A DNA stretch of 34,556 nt, taken from the NCBI GenBank assembly GCA_963205445.1, contig CAUJJG010000144.1:1-34556 (forward strand). The letters run 5' to 3'. Positions 1 through 6,725 of the stretch are shown in pieces (the first letter of the stretch is position 1; each line of letters begins with the position of its first letter). The notes below the pieces were generated by a model. The model saw only the letters and a program-made list of their open reading frames with translations. It was not told the DNA's origin and searched no databases. This stretch comes from Pseudomonadota bacterium (GTDB lineage: Bacteria; Pseudomonadota; Gammaproteobacteria; Xanthomonadales; Xanthomonadaceae). The position numbers and the translations under genes were made by a program.

Positions 1-707
1 TGCGCAAGGTGGCCGAGGTGTTTCGTGCGCGCGGCGAACGCATCGACTGGTGCATCACCGGCGAGCCTTCGTCGAAGGAAACACTGGGTGACCTGCTGCG
101 GGTCGGCCGCCGCGGCTCGCTGTCGGCGACGCTGACCGTGCGCGGTGTGCAGGGCCACGTGGCCTATCCGGAGAAAGCGCGCAACCCCATCCATCTGGCC
201 GCGCCGGCGCTGGCGGCGCTGGCCGCGCGACGCTGGGACGATGGGTATGAAAGTTTCCCGCCGACCTCGCTGCAGATCAGCAACCTCAATGCCGGCACCG
301 GTGCCAACAACGTGATCCCCGGCACCCTCACGGCACTGTTCAATCTGCGTTACAACCCGCACTGGAAAGCGGCGCAGCTGGAAGCCGAATGCGAGGCGAT
401 CCTGCGCGCGCACGGCCTCGATTTCGAGATCCGCTGGCATCGCAGCGGCGAACCGTTCTACACCCCGGAAGGCCCGCTGCGCGCCGCCGCGCGCGCTGTA
501 TTGGCGGAATTTTCCGGTGCAGCGCCGGAGGGAAGCACCGGCGGTGGCACATCGGATGCCCGCTTCATCGCCCCGCTGGGCGCGCAGTGCATCGAGATCG
601 GCCCGGTCAACGCCAGCATCCATCAAGTAGATGAGCATGTGCGCGTGGCCGATCTGGAGGCCTTGCCGGCGCTGTACCACCGGCTCATGGCGCGACTGCT
701 GGGGTAA
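1..707 (+). CDS. dapE: Succinyl-diaminopimelate desuccinylase, C-terminal part (5' end outside window)
   Basis: Zn-dependent M20-family hydrolase that releases succinate from N-succinyl-LL-2,6-diaminopimelate in lysine and peptidoglycan-precursor synthesis. The open frame runs in from the left edge (codons from base 3), so the true start and the N-terminal metal ligands are not visible; about 235 residues remain of a family length near 375. Seen here are the GEPSS segment, the [13 protein letters not shown] and GHVAYP stretch that begins the dimerisation domain, an [11 protein letters not shown] segment, and the C-terminal [10 protein letters not shown], which carries the last zinc-ligand His of the family. 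It ends six bases before the stop of the convergent acylase gene. I see no terminator hairpin between the two. Identification is firm; only the 5' boundary is missing. Confidence 0.95.
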   Translation, partial: RKVAEVFRARGERIDWCITGEPSSKETLGDLLRVGRRGSLSATLTVRGVQGHVAYPEKARNPIHLAAPALAALAARRWDDGYESFPPTSLQISNLNAGTGANNVIPGTLTALFNLRYNPHWKAAQLEAECEAILRAHGLDFEIRWHRSGEPFYTPEGPLRAAARAVLAEFSGAAPEGSTGGGTSDARFIAPLGAQCIEIGPVNASIHQVDEHVRVADLEALPALYHRLMARLLG

Positions 708-713
708 ATGCCC

Positions 714-3077
714 TCAACGCGACGCGGGTTGCAGGGTCAGCGTATGACGGGGGGTTCCAGGCAGGAACGGCGAGGGCTTACCTTCCACCCAATCGTCATG
801 TCCCGCCCCCCAGAACGGGGATAGCGGGTGCCCGCTCTGGCCGCCGGGCATGTGGAGGATGCCATCGGCTTCGTGACCGGGTGAGACCACCATGCGCTCG
901 GATGCACCGAAAGCCGGGCCGGCGACGCGCGGCATGTCGCCATCACCAGCCAGCGGCTGCGCCGGCATGCACAGCAGGCGCTTGCCCAGCCAGGGGATGG
1001 CGCTTGCCAACGGATGGCAGATCGCGGACATGTTGCGTTCGCCCCAGGTGCGCTGTGCCAACGGGCCTTGCTGCTCAAGATCGTGACGGACTTCAGCGGC
1101 AGCATCCTCGAACAGGGCTTCCCAGCTGGCAAATCGGCGCGGCAGCAGGTGGGTAGGGCGCTGGCTGACCAAGGGCCAGGCCACGCCTTCCAGCTGCGGC
1201 AGGCTGGGCATTACGAAGGCCTTGCCCATCGTTGTGCGCGCGGGTGCGGTCAAGCCATCGGCAATCCGCGCATGGACAGCCAGGCGCCAGGCGCGAACGA
1301 TCCGGTAGCTGACCGACGTGACACTGGCACGGCCCTCCCATGTGCTGGCCGCGGTGGCCAGTGCCTGCAGAGCGGGCGTTTTGTGGGTGCGGGCCCGCTC
1401 CAGAAGCAGACCATGCCATGGGGTCAGCAGCAAGGCCCGGTCATCCAGCTGGATGGCCAGCAGATCGTGCTCGTTGAAGCGCTGGCGTGCACGCAGGTCG
1501 TCGCGGATCTGGGCTTGGCGTGCCCCCAAGGCATACCCGCCATCCCCCACCTTGGCCAGCGTCTCGCCATCCACCACGCGCGCGTTGGCGGTCCACATTC
1601 TGTCCAAGGCCGGCGAACGCAAATGTGGGTTGTCCTGCGTCGAGATCGCCCACGGTAGGCATTGGGTGGGACCGAGCGCCTCGGCCCCGGTGGTCGTCGC
1701 GCAGCCGGCCGCACGCTGCGGGATGGGGCCAAGCAGGCGCCAGACGATCCGGCCTTGGGTATCAGCCGCCAGCAGGTTTTGGGTGGGCATGGCGACCTCA
1801 CGTGCGAGGGCAAGGACCTGGTCCAGATCACGTGCGGTAGCGAAACGGCTCAGGCCCAGGTTCAACGCACCCGGTTGGTGCGCCACCCAGCGCAGTGTCA
1901 GCACACTGCCGTCGGGGGCGCGCTCAAGAACTGGGCCCCAGTCTGTTTCCTGTACTTCCAACTGCACGGGGGCTGCACCGGCCACCCGAATGTGTTCCTG
2001 CACGGTGCGCAGTGGAGCGCAGCCTGACGTGACCTGCGGGCCGCAGGGATGCTCCCGTTTCCAGTCCATGGTGTCGATGTAGCTGTTGGTGAACCCCCAG
2101 GCCACATGCCCATTGCTGCCTGCTACCACGGCGGGAAGGCCGGGCAGGGTGACCCCCTGCACATCCACCTGCTGCTGGCCGGCGGAGAGATCCGGGTAGC
2201 GCAGGCGTGCGCGGAACCAGATGTTCGGGGCGCGCAACCCCAGGTGCATGTCGTCGGCAACGATGGCGCGACCATCGCGGGTCAAGGCGCCGGAGACGGC
2301 GAAATTGTTGCTGCCCGGGCTGTCTGCCGGTTCGCGCGCTGTGCTGGCCACCGCATCGCTGGGGAGGGTACGCAGATTGACCAGCGCGGCGTCTGGCAAG
2401 TGGGCAGGGCCGCGCGCCACGCCTTCCATCGGTGCGTCCCAACGGGTGCCATCGTGGGCCAACAGGTCGAACAGGGCGGGTGGCAGGTGGGGCTGCAGCC
2501 GCCACAGTGCCAGTTCGTCCTTGTTCTCGCCGCCCTGCAGGTCGAAGTACATCGCAAACGCGGCCAGCGGAGTGTCTTCCAGCCGCCACGGCTGCGGCTG
2601 CTGTCGCAGCAGCAGGTATGGCCAGGGGCGGCTGCGCAGCGCGGCCAGGCCGGCATTGACCCCTGCGACGTAGGCTTCGATCTGGGCGCGACGGTCGCCG
2701 ATGATCAAGTCGAGGTCGCGCTGGACGCGAGCACGCAGGCGATGCCGCCGATGGCGCTTGTCGAGGTCGATTGCAATCGCGCCGAACAGCTCGGAAAGCT
2801 CGCCTGCGGCGCTGCGGCGCATCAGGTCCATTTCGAAATAGCGTTCTTGCGCATGCAGGAAGCCGAGTGCGCGCAGGGCGTCGGTTTCGCTGGCGGCCTC
2901 GATGGTGGCGGTGCCTTGGGCGTCGCGGCGCACGGTGGCGGCTGCGGCCAGGCCTGGCAACGGCTGCGCGCCATCCAGCGCGGGCAGGCTGCCACGCAGC
3001 AACCAGTAGCCAAGCAACAGGGCGCTGATGATTGCCAGCAGCAGGGCGATGGCTGCGCGCTTGAGCCAGATCCGCAT
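714..3077 (-). CDS. Penicillin acylase (penicillin amidase) family Ntn-hydrolase
   Basis: Precursor of an N-terminal-nucleophile amidohydrolase, 787 aa, family S45. Residues 7-27 form one hydrophobic segment after a Lys/Arg pair, so it is exported or anchored. The alpha-chain region (about 45-245) is followed by the self-cleavage site: GSNNFAVSG, where Ser256 would become the beta-chain N-terminal nucleophile, as in penicillin G acylase and the acyl-homoserine-lactone acylases. I chose the ATG at 3077 because it has a GAGGGG ribosome site and opens directly on the signal segment. The frame stays open another 62 codons upstream, but that extension overlaps the asnB leader and lacks a signal. 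Substrate is not deducible; beta-lactam, acyl-homoserine lactone and other amides are all known in the family. Divergent from asnB, convergent with dapE. Confidence 0.9.
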   Translation of the reverse strand: MRIWLKRAAIALLLAIISALLLGYWLLRGSLPALDGAQPLPGLAAAATVRRDAQGTATIEAASETDALRALGFLHAQERYFEMDLMRRSAAGELSELFGAIAIDLDKRHRRHRLRARVQRDLDLIIGDRRAQIEAYVAGVNAGLAALRSRPWPYLLLRQQPQPWRLEDTPLAAFAMYFDLQGGENKDELALWRLQPHLPPALFDLLAHDGTRWDAPMEGVARGPAHLPDAALVNLRTLPSDAVASTAREPADSPGSNNFAVSGALTRDGRAIVADDMHLGLRAPNIWFRARLRYPDLSAGQQQVDVQGVTLPGLPAVVAGSNGHVAWGFTNSYIDTMDWKREHPCGPQVTSGCAPLRTVQEHIRVAGAAPVQLEVQETDWGPVLERAPDGSVLTLRWVAHQPGALNLGLSRFATARDLDQVLALAREVAMPTQNLLAADTQGRIVWRLLGPIPQRAAGCATTTGAEALGPTQCLPWAISTQDNPHLRSPALDRMWTANARVVDGETLAKVGDGGYALGARQAQIRDDLRARQRFNEHDLLAIQLDDRALLLTPWHGLLLERARTHKTPALQALATAASTWEGRASVTSVSYRIVRAWRLAVHARIADGLTAPARTTMGKAFVMPSLPQLEGVAWPLVSQRPTHLLPRRFASWEALFEDAAAEVRHDLEQQGPLAQRTWGERNMSAICHPLASAIPWLGKRLLCMPAQPLAGDGDMPRVAGPAFGASERMVVSPGHEADGILHMPGGQSGHPLSPFWGAGHDDWVEGKPSPFLPGTPRHTLTLQPASR

Positions 3078-3167
3078 TCCAATTCCCCTCGCGGCACCGA
3101 TGGCCGATTGCAGTGCAAATGAAAGTCCGACTTGCAAGATGGCAAGGACTTGGTGCAGGATCAACCC

Positions 3168-3254
3168 ATGCAGCGCATTTTCGCCAACGCCATCAATTCG
3201 AACCGCAATAATCGCGGCACGGTCATTCGTGCGCGGCAGCGGGCCCGCGCATAG
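3168..3254 (+). CDS. Putative asnB leader peptide, 28 aa, Asn-rich
   Basis: A short frame starting ATG at 3168, with AGGA seven bases upstream, and ending TAG at 3252-3254. It encodes 28 residues; positions 7-15 read NAINSNRNN, so five of nine residues are Asn (codons at 3186, 3195, 3201, 3207 and 3210). Twenty-six bases after the stop comes a strong intrinsic terminator, and then asnB. This is the standard layout of an amino-acid attenuator, with the sensed amino acid being the product of the downstream enzyme. It is inferred to work in cis, by ribosome pausing at the Asn codons, rather than as a stable protein. Candidate alternative pairings are GCACG/CGUGC (3217-3221 with 3228-3232), UGCGCGG/CCGCGCA (3230-3236 with 3245-3251), and an antiterminator GCGGGC/GCCCGC (3239-3244 with 3283-3288). 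I could not fold it computationally. Confidence 0.65.
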   Translation: MQRIFANAINSNRNNRGTVIRARQRARA

Positions 3255-3280
3255 GCAAAGCAAGACAGCCGAATCCCACC

Positions 3281-3312
3281 AAGCCCGCCTCGAAAGAGGC
3301 GGGCTTTTTCGT
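3281..3312 (+). terminator. Rho-independent terminator in the asnB leader (attenuator)
   Basis: A perfect 11-bp stem, AAGCCCGCCTC (3281-3291) with GAGGCGGGCTT (3296-3306), a GAAA tetraloop, and a T-rich tail continuing TTTCGTTT. It reads toward asnB, 43 bases before its ATG. The strand opposite the tail is not A-rich on the other side of the stem, so it is directional. No plus-strand gene lies upstream for 2.5 kb except the short Asn-rich frame, so termination here would mainly act on the asnB leader transcript itself. The 5' arm contains GCCCGC, which could pair instead with GCGGGC at 3239-3244, inside the leader frame. Confidence 0.85.
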
Positions 3313-3349
3313 TTCCACCTCTCCCTTCCACTTTCTTCAGGACATCGCG

Positions 3350-5047
3350 ATGTGCTCGATCTTTGGAATCTTCGGCCTGCAAACCTTCGACGAAAGCCAG
3401 CACCTGCGGCGTGAGGCGCTGGAGCGCTCGGCCCGCCAGCGCCACCGTGGCCCCGACTGGAGTGGGGTGTATCTCGACGATGGTGCGATCCTCGTGCATG
3501 AGCGGTTGGCCATCGTCGATCCCGCCGGTGGTTCGCAGCCCCTGCTGTCGGAGGATGGCCAGTTGGCCTTGGCGGTCAATGGCGAGATCTACAACCATCG
3601 CCAGCTCAAAACGGAATTGGCGCAGCCCTATGCCTTCCAGACCGAATCCGATTGCGAGGTGATCAACGCGCTGTACCGCGAGGATGCCCCGGCCTCCTTC
3701 CTCAACCGCCTCAACGGCATCTTCGCCTTCGCACTGTGGGACAAGGCCGCCGGCCGCGCCATCATCGCCCGCGACCCGATCGGCGTGGTGCCGCTGTACT
3801 GGGGGCATGACCGCGAGGGCCGGCTGCGCGTGGCTTCGGAGATGAAGGCGCTGGCGGATGACTGCGCCGATGTGGCGCAGTTCCCGCCCGGCCACTGGTA
3901 CGACACCGCCACCGGTGCCCTGACGCCGTATTACCAGCGCCCCTGGCGCGACTACGACGCAGTGGACGGGGTGGAGGTGCCGCTGCAGGAAATTCGCGAG
4001 GCCTTCGAAGCCGCGGTGCATCGCCAGCTGATGACCGACGTGCCCTACGGTGTGCTGTTGTCGGGCGGGCTGGATTCTTCGCTGGTGGCCGCGGTGGCGG
4101 CGCGCTATGCCCGCAACCGGGTGGAGGATGGGGATGCCAGCGAGGCCTGGTGGCCGCGCCTGCACAGCTTCGCCATCGGCTTGAAAGGTTCGCCTGATCT
4201 GGCCGCGGCGAAGGTGGCGGCGGAAATGTTGGGTACCGTCCACCATGGTTTCGAATACAGCTTCGAAGAAGGACTGGACGCGCTGCCGGAAGTCATCCGC
4301 CACATCGAAACCTATGACGTCACCACCATCCGCGCCTCCACCCCGATGTTCCTGCTGGCGCGCCGAATCAAGGCGATGGGCGTGAAGATGGTGCTCAGCG
4401 GTGAAGGCAGCGACGAGGTGTTCGGCGGTTATCTCTACTTCCACAAGGCGCCGAATGCGCGCGAGTTCCACGAGGAGCTGATCCGCAAGATCGACGCCTT
4501 GCACAACTACGACTGCCTGCGTGCCAACAAGTCGATGATGGCCTGGGGTGTGGAGCCGCGGGTGCCGTTCCTGGACCGGGAATTCCTCGACGTGGCGATG
4601 CGCATGGATGCCGCGCACAAGATGGTGCGCAAGGGCGAAGCCGGCCCGCAGCGGATGGAAAAGGGCGTGCTGCGTGCCGCCTTCGAAGGCTATCTGCCGA
4701 AGGAAATCCTGTGGCGGCAGAAGGAGCAGTTCAGCGACGGCGTGGGCTACGGCTGGATCGACGGGCTGAAGGCACACGCCGAGGCGCAGGTGAGCGACCG
4801 CGAGCTGGCTGCCGCCGACAAGCGCTTCCCGGTCAACCCGCCGCAGACCAAGGAGGCGTACTTCTACCGCACGCTGTTTGAACGCATCTTCCCGTCGCCG
4901 GCGGCGGCCGAGACCGTGCCTGGCGGCAAATCGATTGCGTGCTCGTCACCGGCAGCAATCGCCTGGGATGCCAGCTTTGCCACGATGGCCGACCCGTCCG
5001 GGCGCGCAGTGGCAGGCGTGCACGAGGCAGCTGTGGCGGCGGTCTGA
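3350..5047 (+). CDS. asnB: Asparagine synthetase B (glutamine-hydrolysing)
   Basis: Makes L-asparagine from aspartate, ATP and glutamine-derived ammonia. The protein is 565 aa, close to the roughly 554 of E. coli AsnB. It begins MCSIFGIFG, so Cys2 becomes the N-terminal nucleophile of a class II glutaminase domain (about 2-190), with RHRGPDWSG and VNGEIYNH motifs. The synthetase domain carries the ATP pyrophosphatase loop SGGLDSS at residues 238-244 and the GEGSDEVFGGY signature. Start choice is fixed by the need for Met-Cys and by AGGA seven bases upstream. Transcription probably passes the attenuator described at 3168-3312, so expression should follow Asn-tRNA charging. A 9-bp hairpin spans the stop codon at the convergent junction with the hemerythrin gene. 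Confidence 0.97.
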   Translation: MCSIFGIFGLQTFDESQHLRREALERSARQRHRGPDWSGVYLDDGAILVHERLAIVDPAGGSQPLLSEDGQLALAVNGEIYNHRQLKTELAQPYAFQTESDCEVINALYREDAPASFLNRLNGIFAFALWDKAAGRAIIARDPIGVVPLYWGHDREGRLRVASEMKALADDCADVAQFPPGHWYDTATGALTPYYQRPWRDYDAVDGVEVPLQEIREAFEAAVHRQLMTDVPYGVLLSGGLDSSLVAAVAARYARNRVEDGDASEAWWPRLHSFAIGLKGSPDLAAAKVAAEMLGTVHHGFEYSFEEGLDALPEVIRHIETYDVTTIRASTPMFLLARRIKAMGVKMVLSGEGSDEVFGGYLYFHKAPNAREFHEELIRKIDALHNYDCLRANKSMMAWGVEPRVPFLDREFLDVAMRMDAAHKMVRKGEAGPQRMEKGVLRAAFEGYLPKEILWRQKEQFSDGVGYGWIDGLKAHAEAQVSDRELAAADKRFPVNPPQTKEAYFYRTLFERIFPSPAAAETVPGGKSIACSSPAAIAWDASFATMADPSGRAVAGVHEAAVAAV

Positions 5048-5058
5048 GACGCCGCCAC
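5033..5058. terminator. Hairpin at the asnB/hemerythrin convergent junction
   Basis: A perfect 9-bp inverted repeat, GTGGCGGCG (5033-5041) and CGCCGCCAC (5050-5058), with an 8-base loop that contains the asnB stop codon. There is no T tract on either side, so it does not meet the usual intrinsic-terminator pattern. It may still serve both convergent transcripts as an end or stability structure. Confidence 0.4.
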
Positions 5059-5078
5059 GTGGGGGCACGCCCGGTGTT

Positions 5079-5603
5079 TCAGTGCCGCATGGAGGGCGGC
5101 ATCGAGCGCGACAGGGCGCGCACCTGCGGCGCGACTTCCTTCGAACGGAAAAACCGGCCCAGCGTGCGCCCCAGCCATCCGCCTTGTTGGTGCTGCACGG
5201 TGAACATGTTGAGATGGGCCTTGACCTGTTCGGAGTACGCCTTGTCATCACTGCGGATGTGGTTGAACAGCCAGCGCGACAGCATGTTGCGCAACTCGTC
5301 GGCAACGTCTTCGCCTGCACGACAACGGAGCTGGTACTCGGCCACGCGCTTGGTGAACACCTCGTGGATGCGTTTGTGGGCGGCGCAGAACGGGTAGCCT
5401 GATTCCTCCATCAACTCCTCCTCGAAAGCAAAGTGGGAGAGGGTGTAATCCACCAGTTCGTCGATGACGTCGGCAACGGCGTTGGTGTCTTTGCTGCGTT
5501 GCGCGAAGTGCAATTGATTGAGCATCTCGACGATGCGCATATGTTGTTGATCGATGACATCGATTCCAACGTTCAAGTTGTCTTGCCAGACCAGCAGTGT
5601 CAT
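5079..5603 (-). CDS. Bacteriohemerythrin with basic C-terminal tail
   Basis: Oxygen-binding di-iron protein, 174 aa. All seven ligand positions of the family are visible: His21 in IDQQH, His57 and Glu61 in HFAFEE, His76 and His80 in HKRIH, His115 and Asp120 in HIRSDD. The hemerythrin fold ends near residue 132. About 40 further residues follow, rich in Gly, Arg and Lys ([16 protein letters not shown] and onward), an extension not needed for oxygen binding. The ATG at 5603 starts the domain directly and is preceded by AGGT; longer in-frame starts add no recognisable sequence. An Fnr-type box at 5665-5678 suggests induction at low oxygen. In related bacteria such proteins deliver oxygen to membrane enzymes; that role here is inference. 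Confidence 0.92.
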   Translation of the reverse strand: MTLLVWQDNLNVGIDVIDQQHMRIVEMLNQLHFAQRSKDTNAVADVIDELVDYTLSHFAFEEELMEESGYPFCAAHKRIHEVFTKRVAEYQLRCRAGEDVADELRNMLSRWLFNHIRSDDKAYSEQVKAHLNMFTVQHQQGGWLGRTLGRFFRSKEVAPQVRALSRSMPPSMRH

Positions 5604-5664
5604 GACGGTGCTACCTGTCGCTTGTGGGGATAGCACGACAGTAGCCGGCATGTGAAAAACCGGT

Positions 5665-5678
5665 TTGATGATGGTCAA
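5665..5678 (-). promoter_or_regulatory. Fnr-type box upstream of bacteriohemerythrin
   Basis: The 14-mer TTGATGATGGTCAA fits the Fnr/Anr consensus TTGAT-N4-ATCAA in nine of ten conserved positions. It is centred about 68 bases upstream of the hemerythrin ATG, within a 194-base gap to the TauE-like gene that otherwise holds nothing I recognise. The expected class II -10 position has no convincing hexamer, so the promoter geometry is uncertain. Confidence 0.6.
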
Positions 5679-5797
5679 TTCCGGCAAGGAATATCGATGA
5701 AATGTGATGCGTTGCAGCATTCCGGTTGCGGCGCATCACCAGTGAAAGCTTGGGCAGTTGGGGGCGGTGTGATAAGGGGGGGGAGCCGTTGTGGACG

Positions 5798-6520
5798 TCA
5801 TGCCGGCAGGCTGCGGCAACCCAAGGCGGACAGGACGCCGTGCATGGCCGGAAGCTGCATCAGCCACGGGGCCGCCAGCGTCATCAGGCCCGAGCCCAAC
5901 ACGAGAAGCGCGGCCGCCTTGCGCCACGGCCCGCGCTGCAGCCGTTGGCCGATGCGGGCGCCGGCCCAGGTCAGGGTGACCATGATGGGCAGGGTGCCGA
6001 GCCCGAAAGCGGCCATGGTCAATGCGCCGTGTACGGCACTGGCGGAGAGCCACGCCGCGGCCAACAGGGTGGTGGACAGGCCGCAAGGCATCCAGCCCCA
6101 TAGCATGCCCAGCGCCATCCGTTTCCAAGCGGTATCTGCCGGCAGCAGGTGCCGCTGCAGGGGGCGCAGGGCCTGCCAGAGCCGGCTGCCCGGGCCGCCG
6201 GGGACACGCGGCAAGCGATGGCGCGTGTCCAGCATGCGCAGGCCCGCAAGTACCAGCACCAACCCCACCGCGGCGCGCATGGCGGGGCCGAGCCAAGGCA
6301 TGCGTGCCAGCCCCAGCAGGCCCCCCCCCAGCCCGCCGACGATGGCGCCGGCGGCCACATACCCCAGCACGCGACCGAGGTTGGGTTGCAGGGCAGCCCA
6401 TACGCCGCGGGTGCCCATCGAGAACCCGGTTGCGATACCGCCGCACATCGCCACGCAGTGGGCACCGCCCAGGAGGCCCGTCAACAAGGCGGCGCCAAGG
6501 ACGAGGATGTCAACCGGCAT
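5798..6520 (-). CDS. Sulfite exporter TauE/SafE-like (UreH-type) membrane protein of the cco cluster
   Basis: Polytopic inner-membrane protein, 240 aa with about six hydrophobic segments. Residues near the start read LLGGAHCVAMCGG, the HCxxMCGG motif typical of the TauE/SafE and DsbD-like membrane family found beside cbb3 oxidase assembly genes; a second cysteine lies in GWMPCGLS. The paired Cys/His residues in membrane segments suggest metal (probably copper) or thiol handling during oxidase maturation, but the function is not proven. The ATG at 6520 overlaps the last codons of ccoS (stop 6510), so the two are translationally linked. A run of nine C at 6321-6329 (G on the coding strand) lies inside the gene; the frame is intact here. 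Confidence 0.85.
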   Translation of the reverse strand: MPVDILVLGAALLTGLLGGAHCVAMCGGIATGFSMGTRGVWAALQPNLGRVLGYVAAGAIVGGLGGGLLGLARMPWLGPAMRAAVGLVLVLAGLRMLDTRHRLPRVPGGPGSRLWQALRPLQRHLLPADTAWKRMALGMLWGWMPCGLSTTLLAAAWLSASAVHGALTMAAFGLGTLPIMVTLTWAGARIGQRLQRGPWRKAAALLVLGSGLMTLAAPWLMQLPAMHGVLSALGCRSLPA

Positions 6521-6725
6521 CGTCGCCTTCCGCCGCTGGCGGCAGGGGAGCAGAGGGGGACCGTTTGGTAAGCTTCGGGTCAGGCGCGCTGTCGTCGCGC
6601 AGGATGTCCAGTGCGGGTGTATCCAGATCCTCGAATTGCCCATGGCGCACCGCCCAGGCAAAGATCCAGGCCGCGATGCCGATCAGCAGCAGGCTCATCG
6701 GGATCAGGAACAGCAGGATCGTCAT
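6510..6725 (-). CDS. ccoS: cbb3-type cytochrome oxidase assembly protein CcoS
   Basis: Small membrane protein, 71 aa, with one N-terminal transmembrane segment (about 3-26) followed by the family signature AVRHGQFEDLDTPALDIL. CcoS is needed for insertion of the heme and copper cofactors into CcoN. Its ATG overlaps the ccoI stop in an ATGA arrangement (6722-6725), and its own end overlaps the TauE-like gene. Both suggest co-translation. The tail after residue 45 is Pro/Ala/Ser-rich and variable in the family. Confidence 0.93.
   Translation of the reverse strand: MTILLFLIPMSLLLIGIAAWIFAWAVRHGQFEDLDTPALDILRDDSAPDPKLTKRSPSAPLPPAAEGDDAG

Noticed and set aside
3119-3210. Another short frame (ATG 3119, MKVRLARW...) upstream of asnB
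   Set aside because: No ribosome site and no codon bias of interest; the Asn-rich frame at 3168 is better placed and explains the terminator.
3239-3251. GC-rich palindrome GCGGGCCCGC as a stand-alone operator
   Set aside because: It is better explained as part of the leader's alternative RNA pairings; no second copy or known operator match is seen.
3078-3263. 62-codon N-terminal extension of the penicillin acylase
   Set aside because: The signal segment and a good ribosome site start at 3077; the extension precedes them with unrelated sequence and lies over the asnB leader.
3161-4777. 538-codon minus-strand frame over asnB
   Set aside because: Shadow of asnB in high-GC DNA; the His/Arg-rich translation has no family features.
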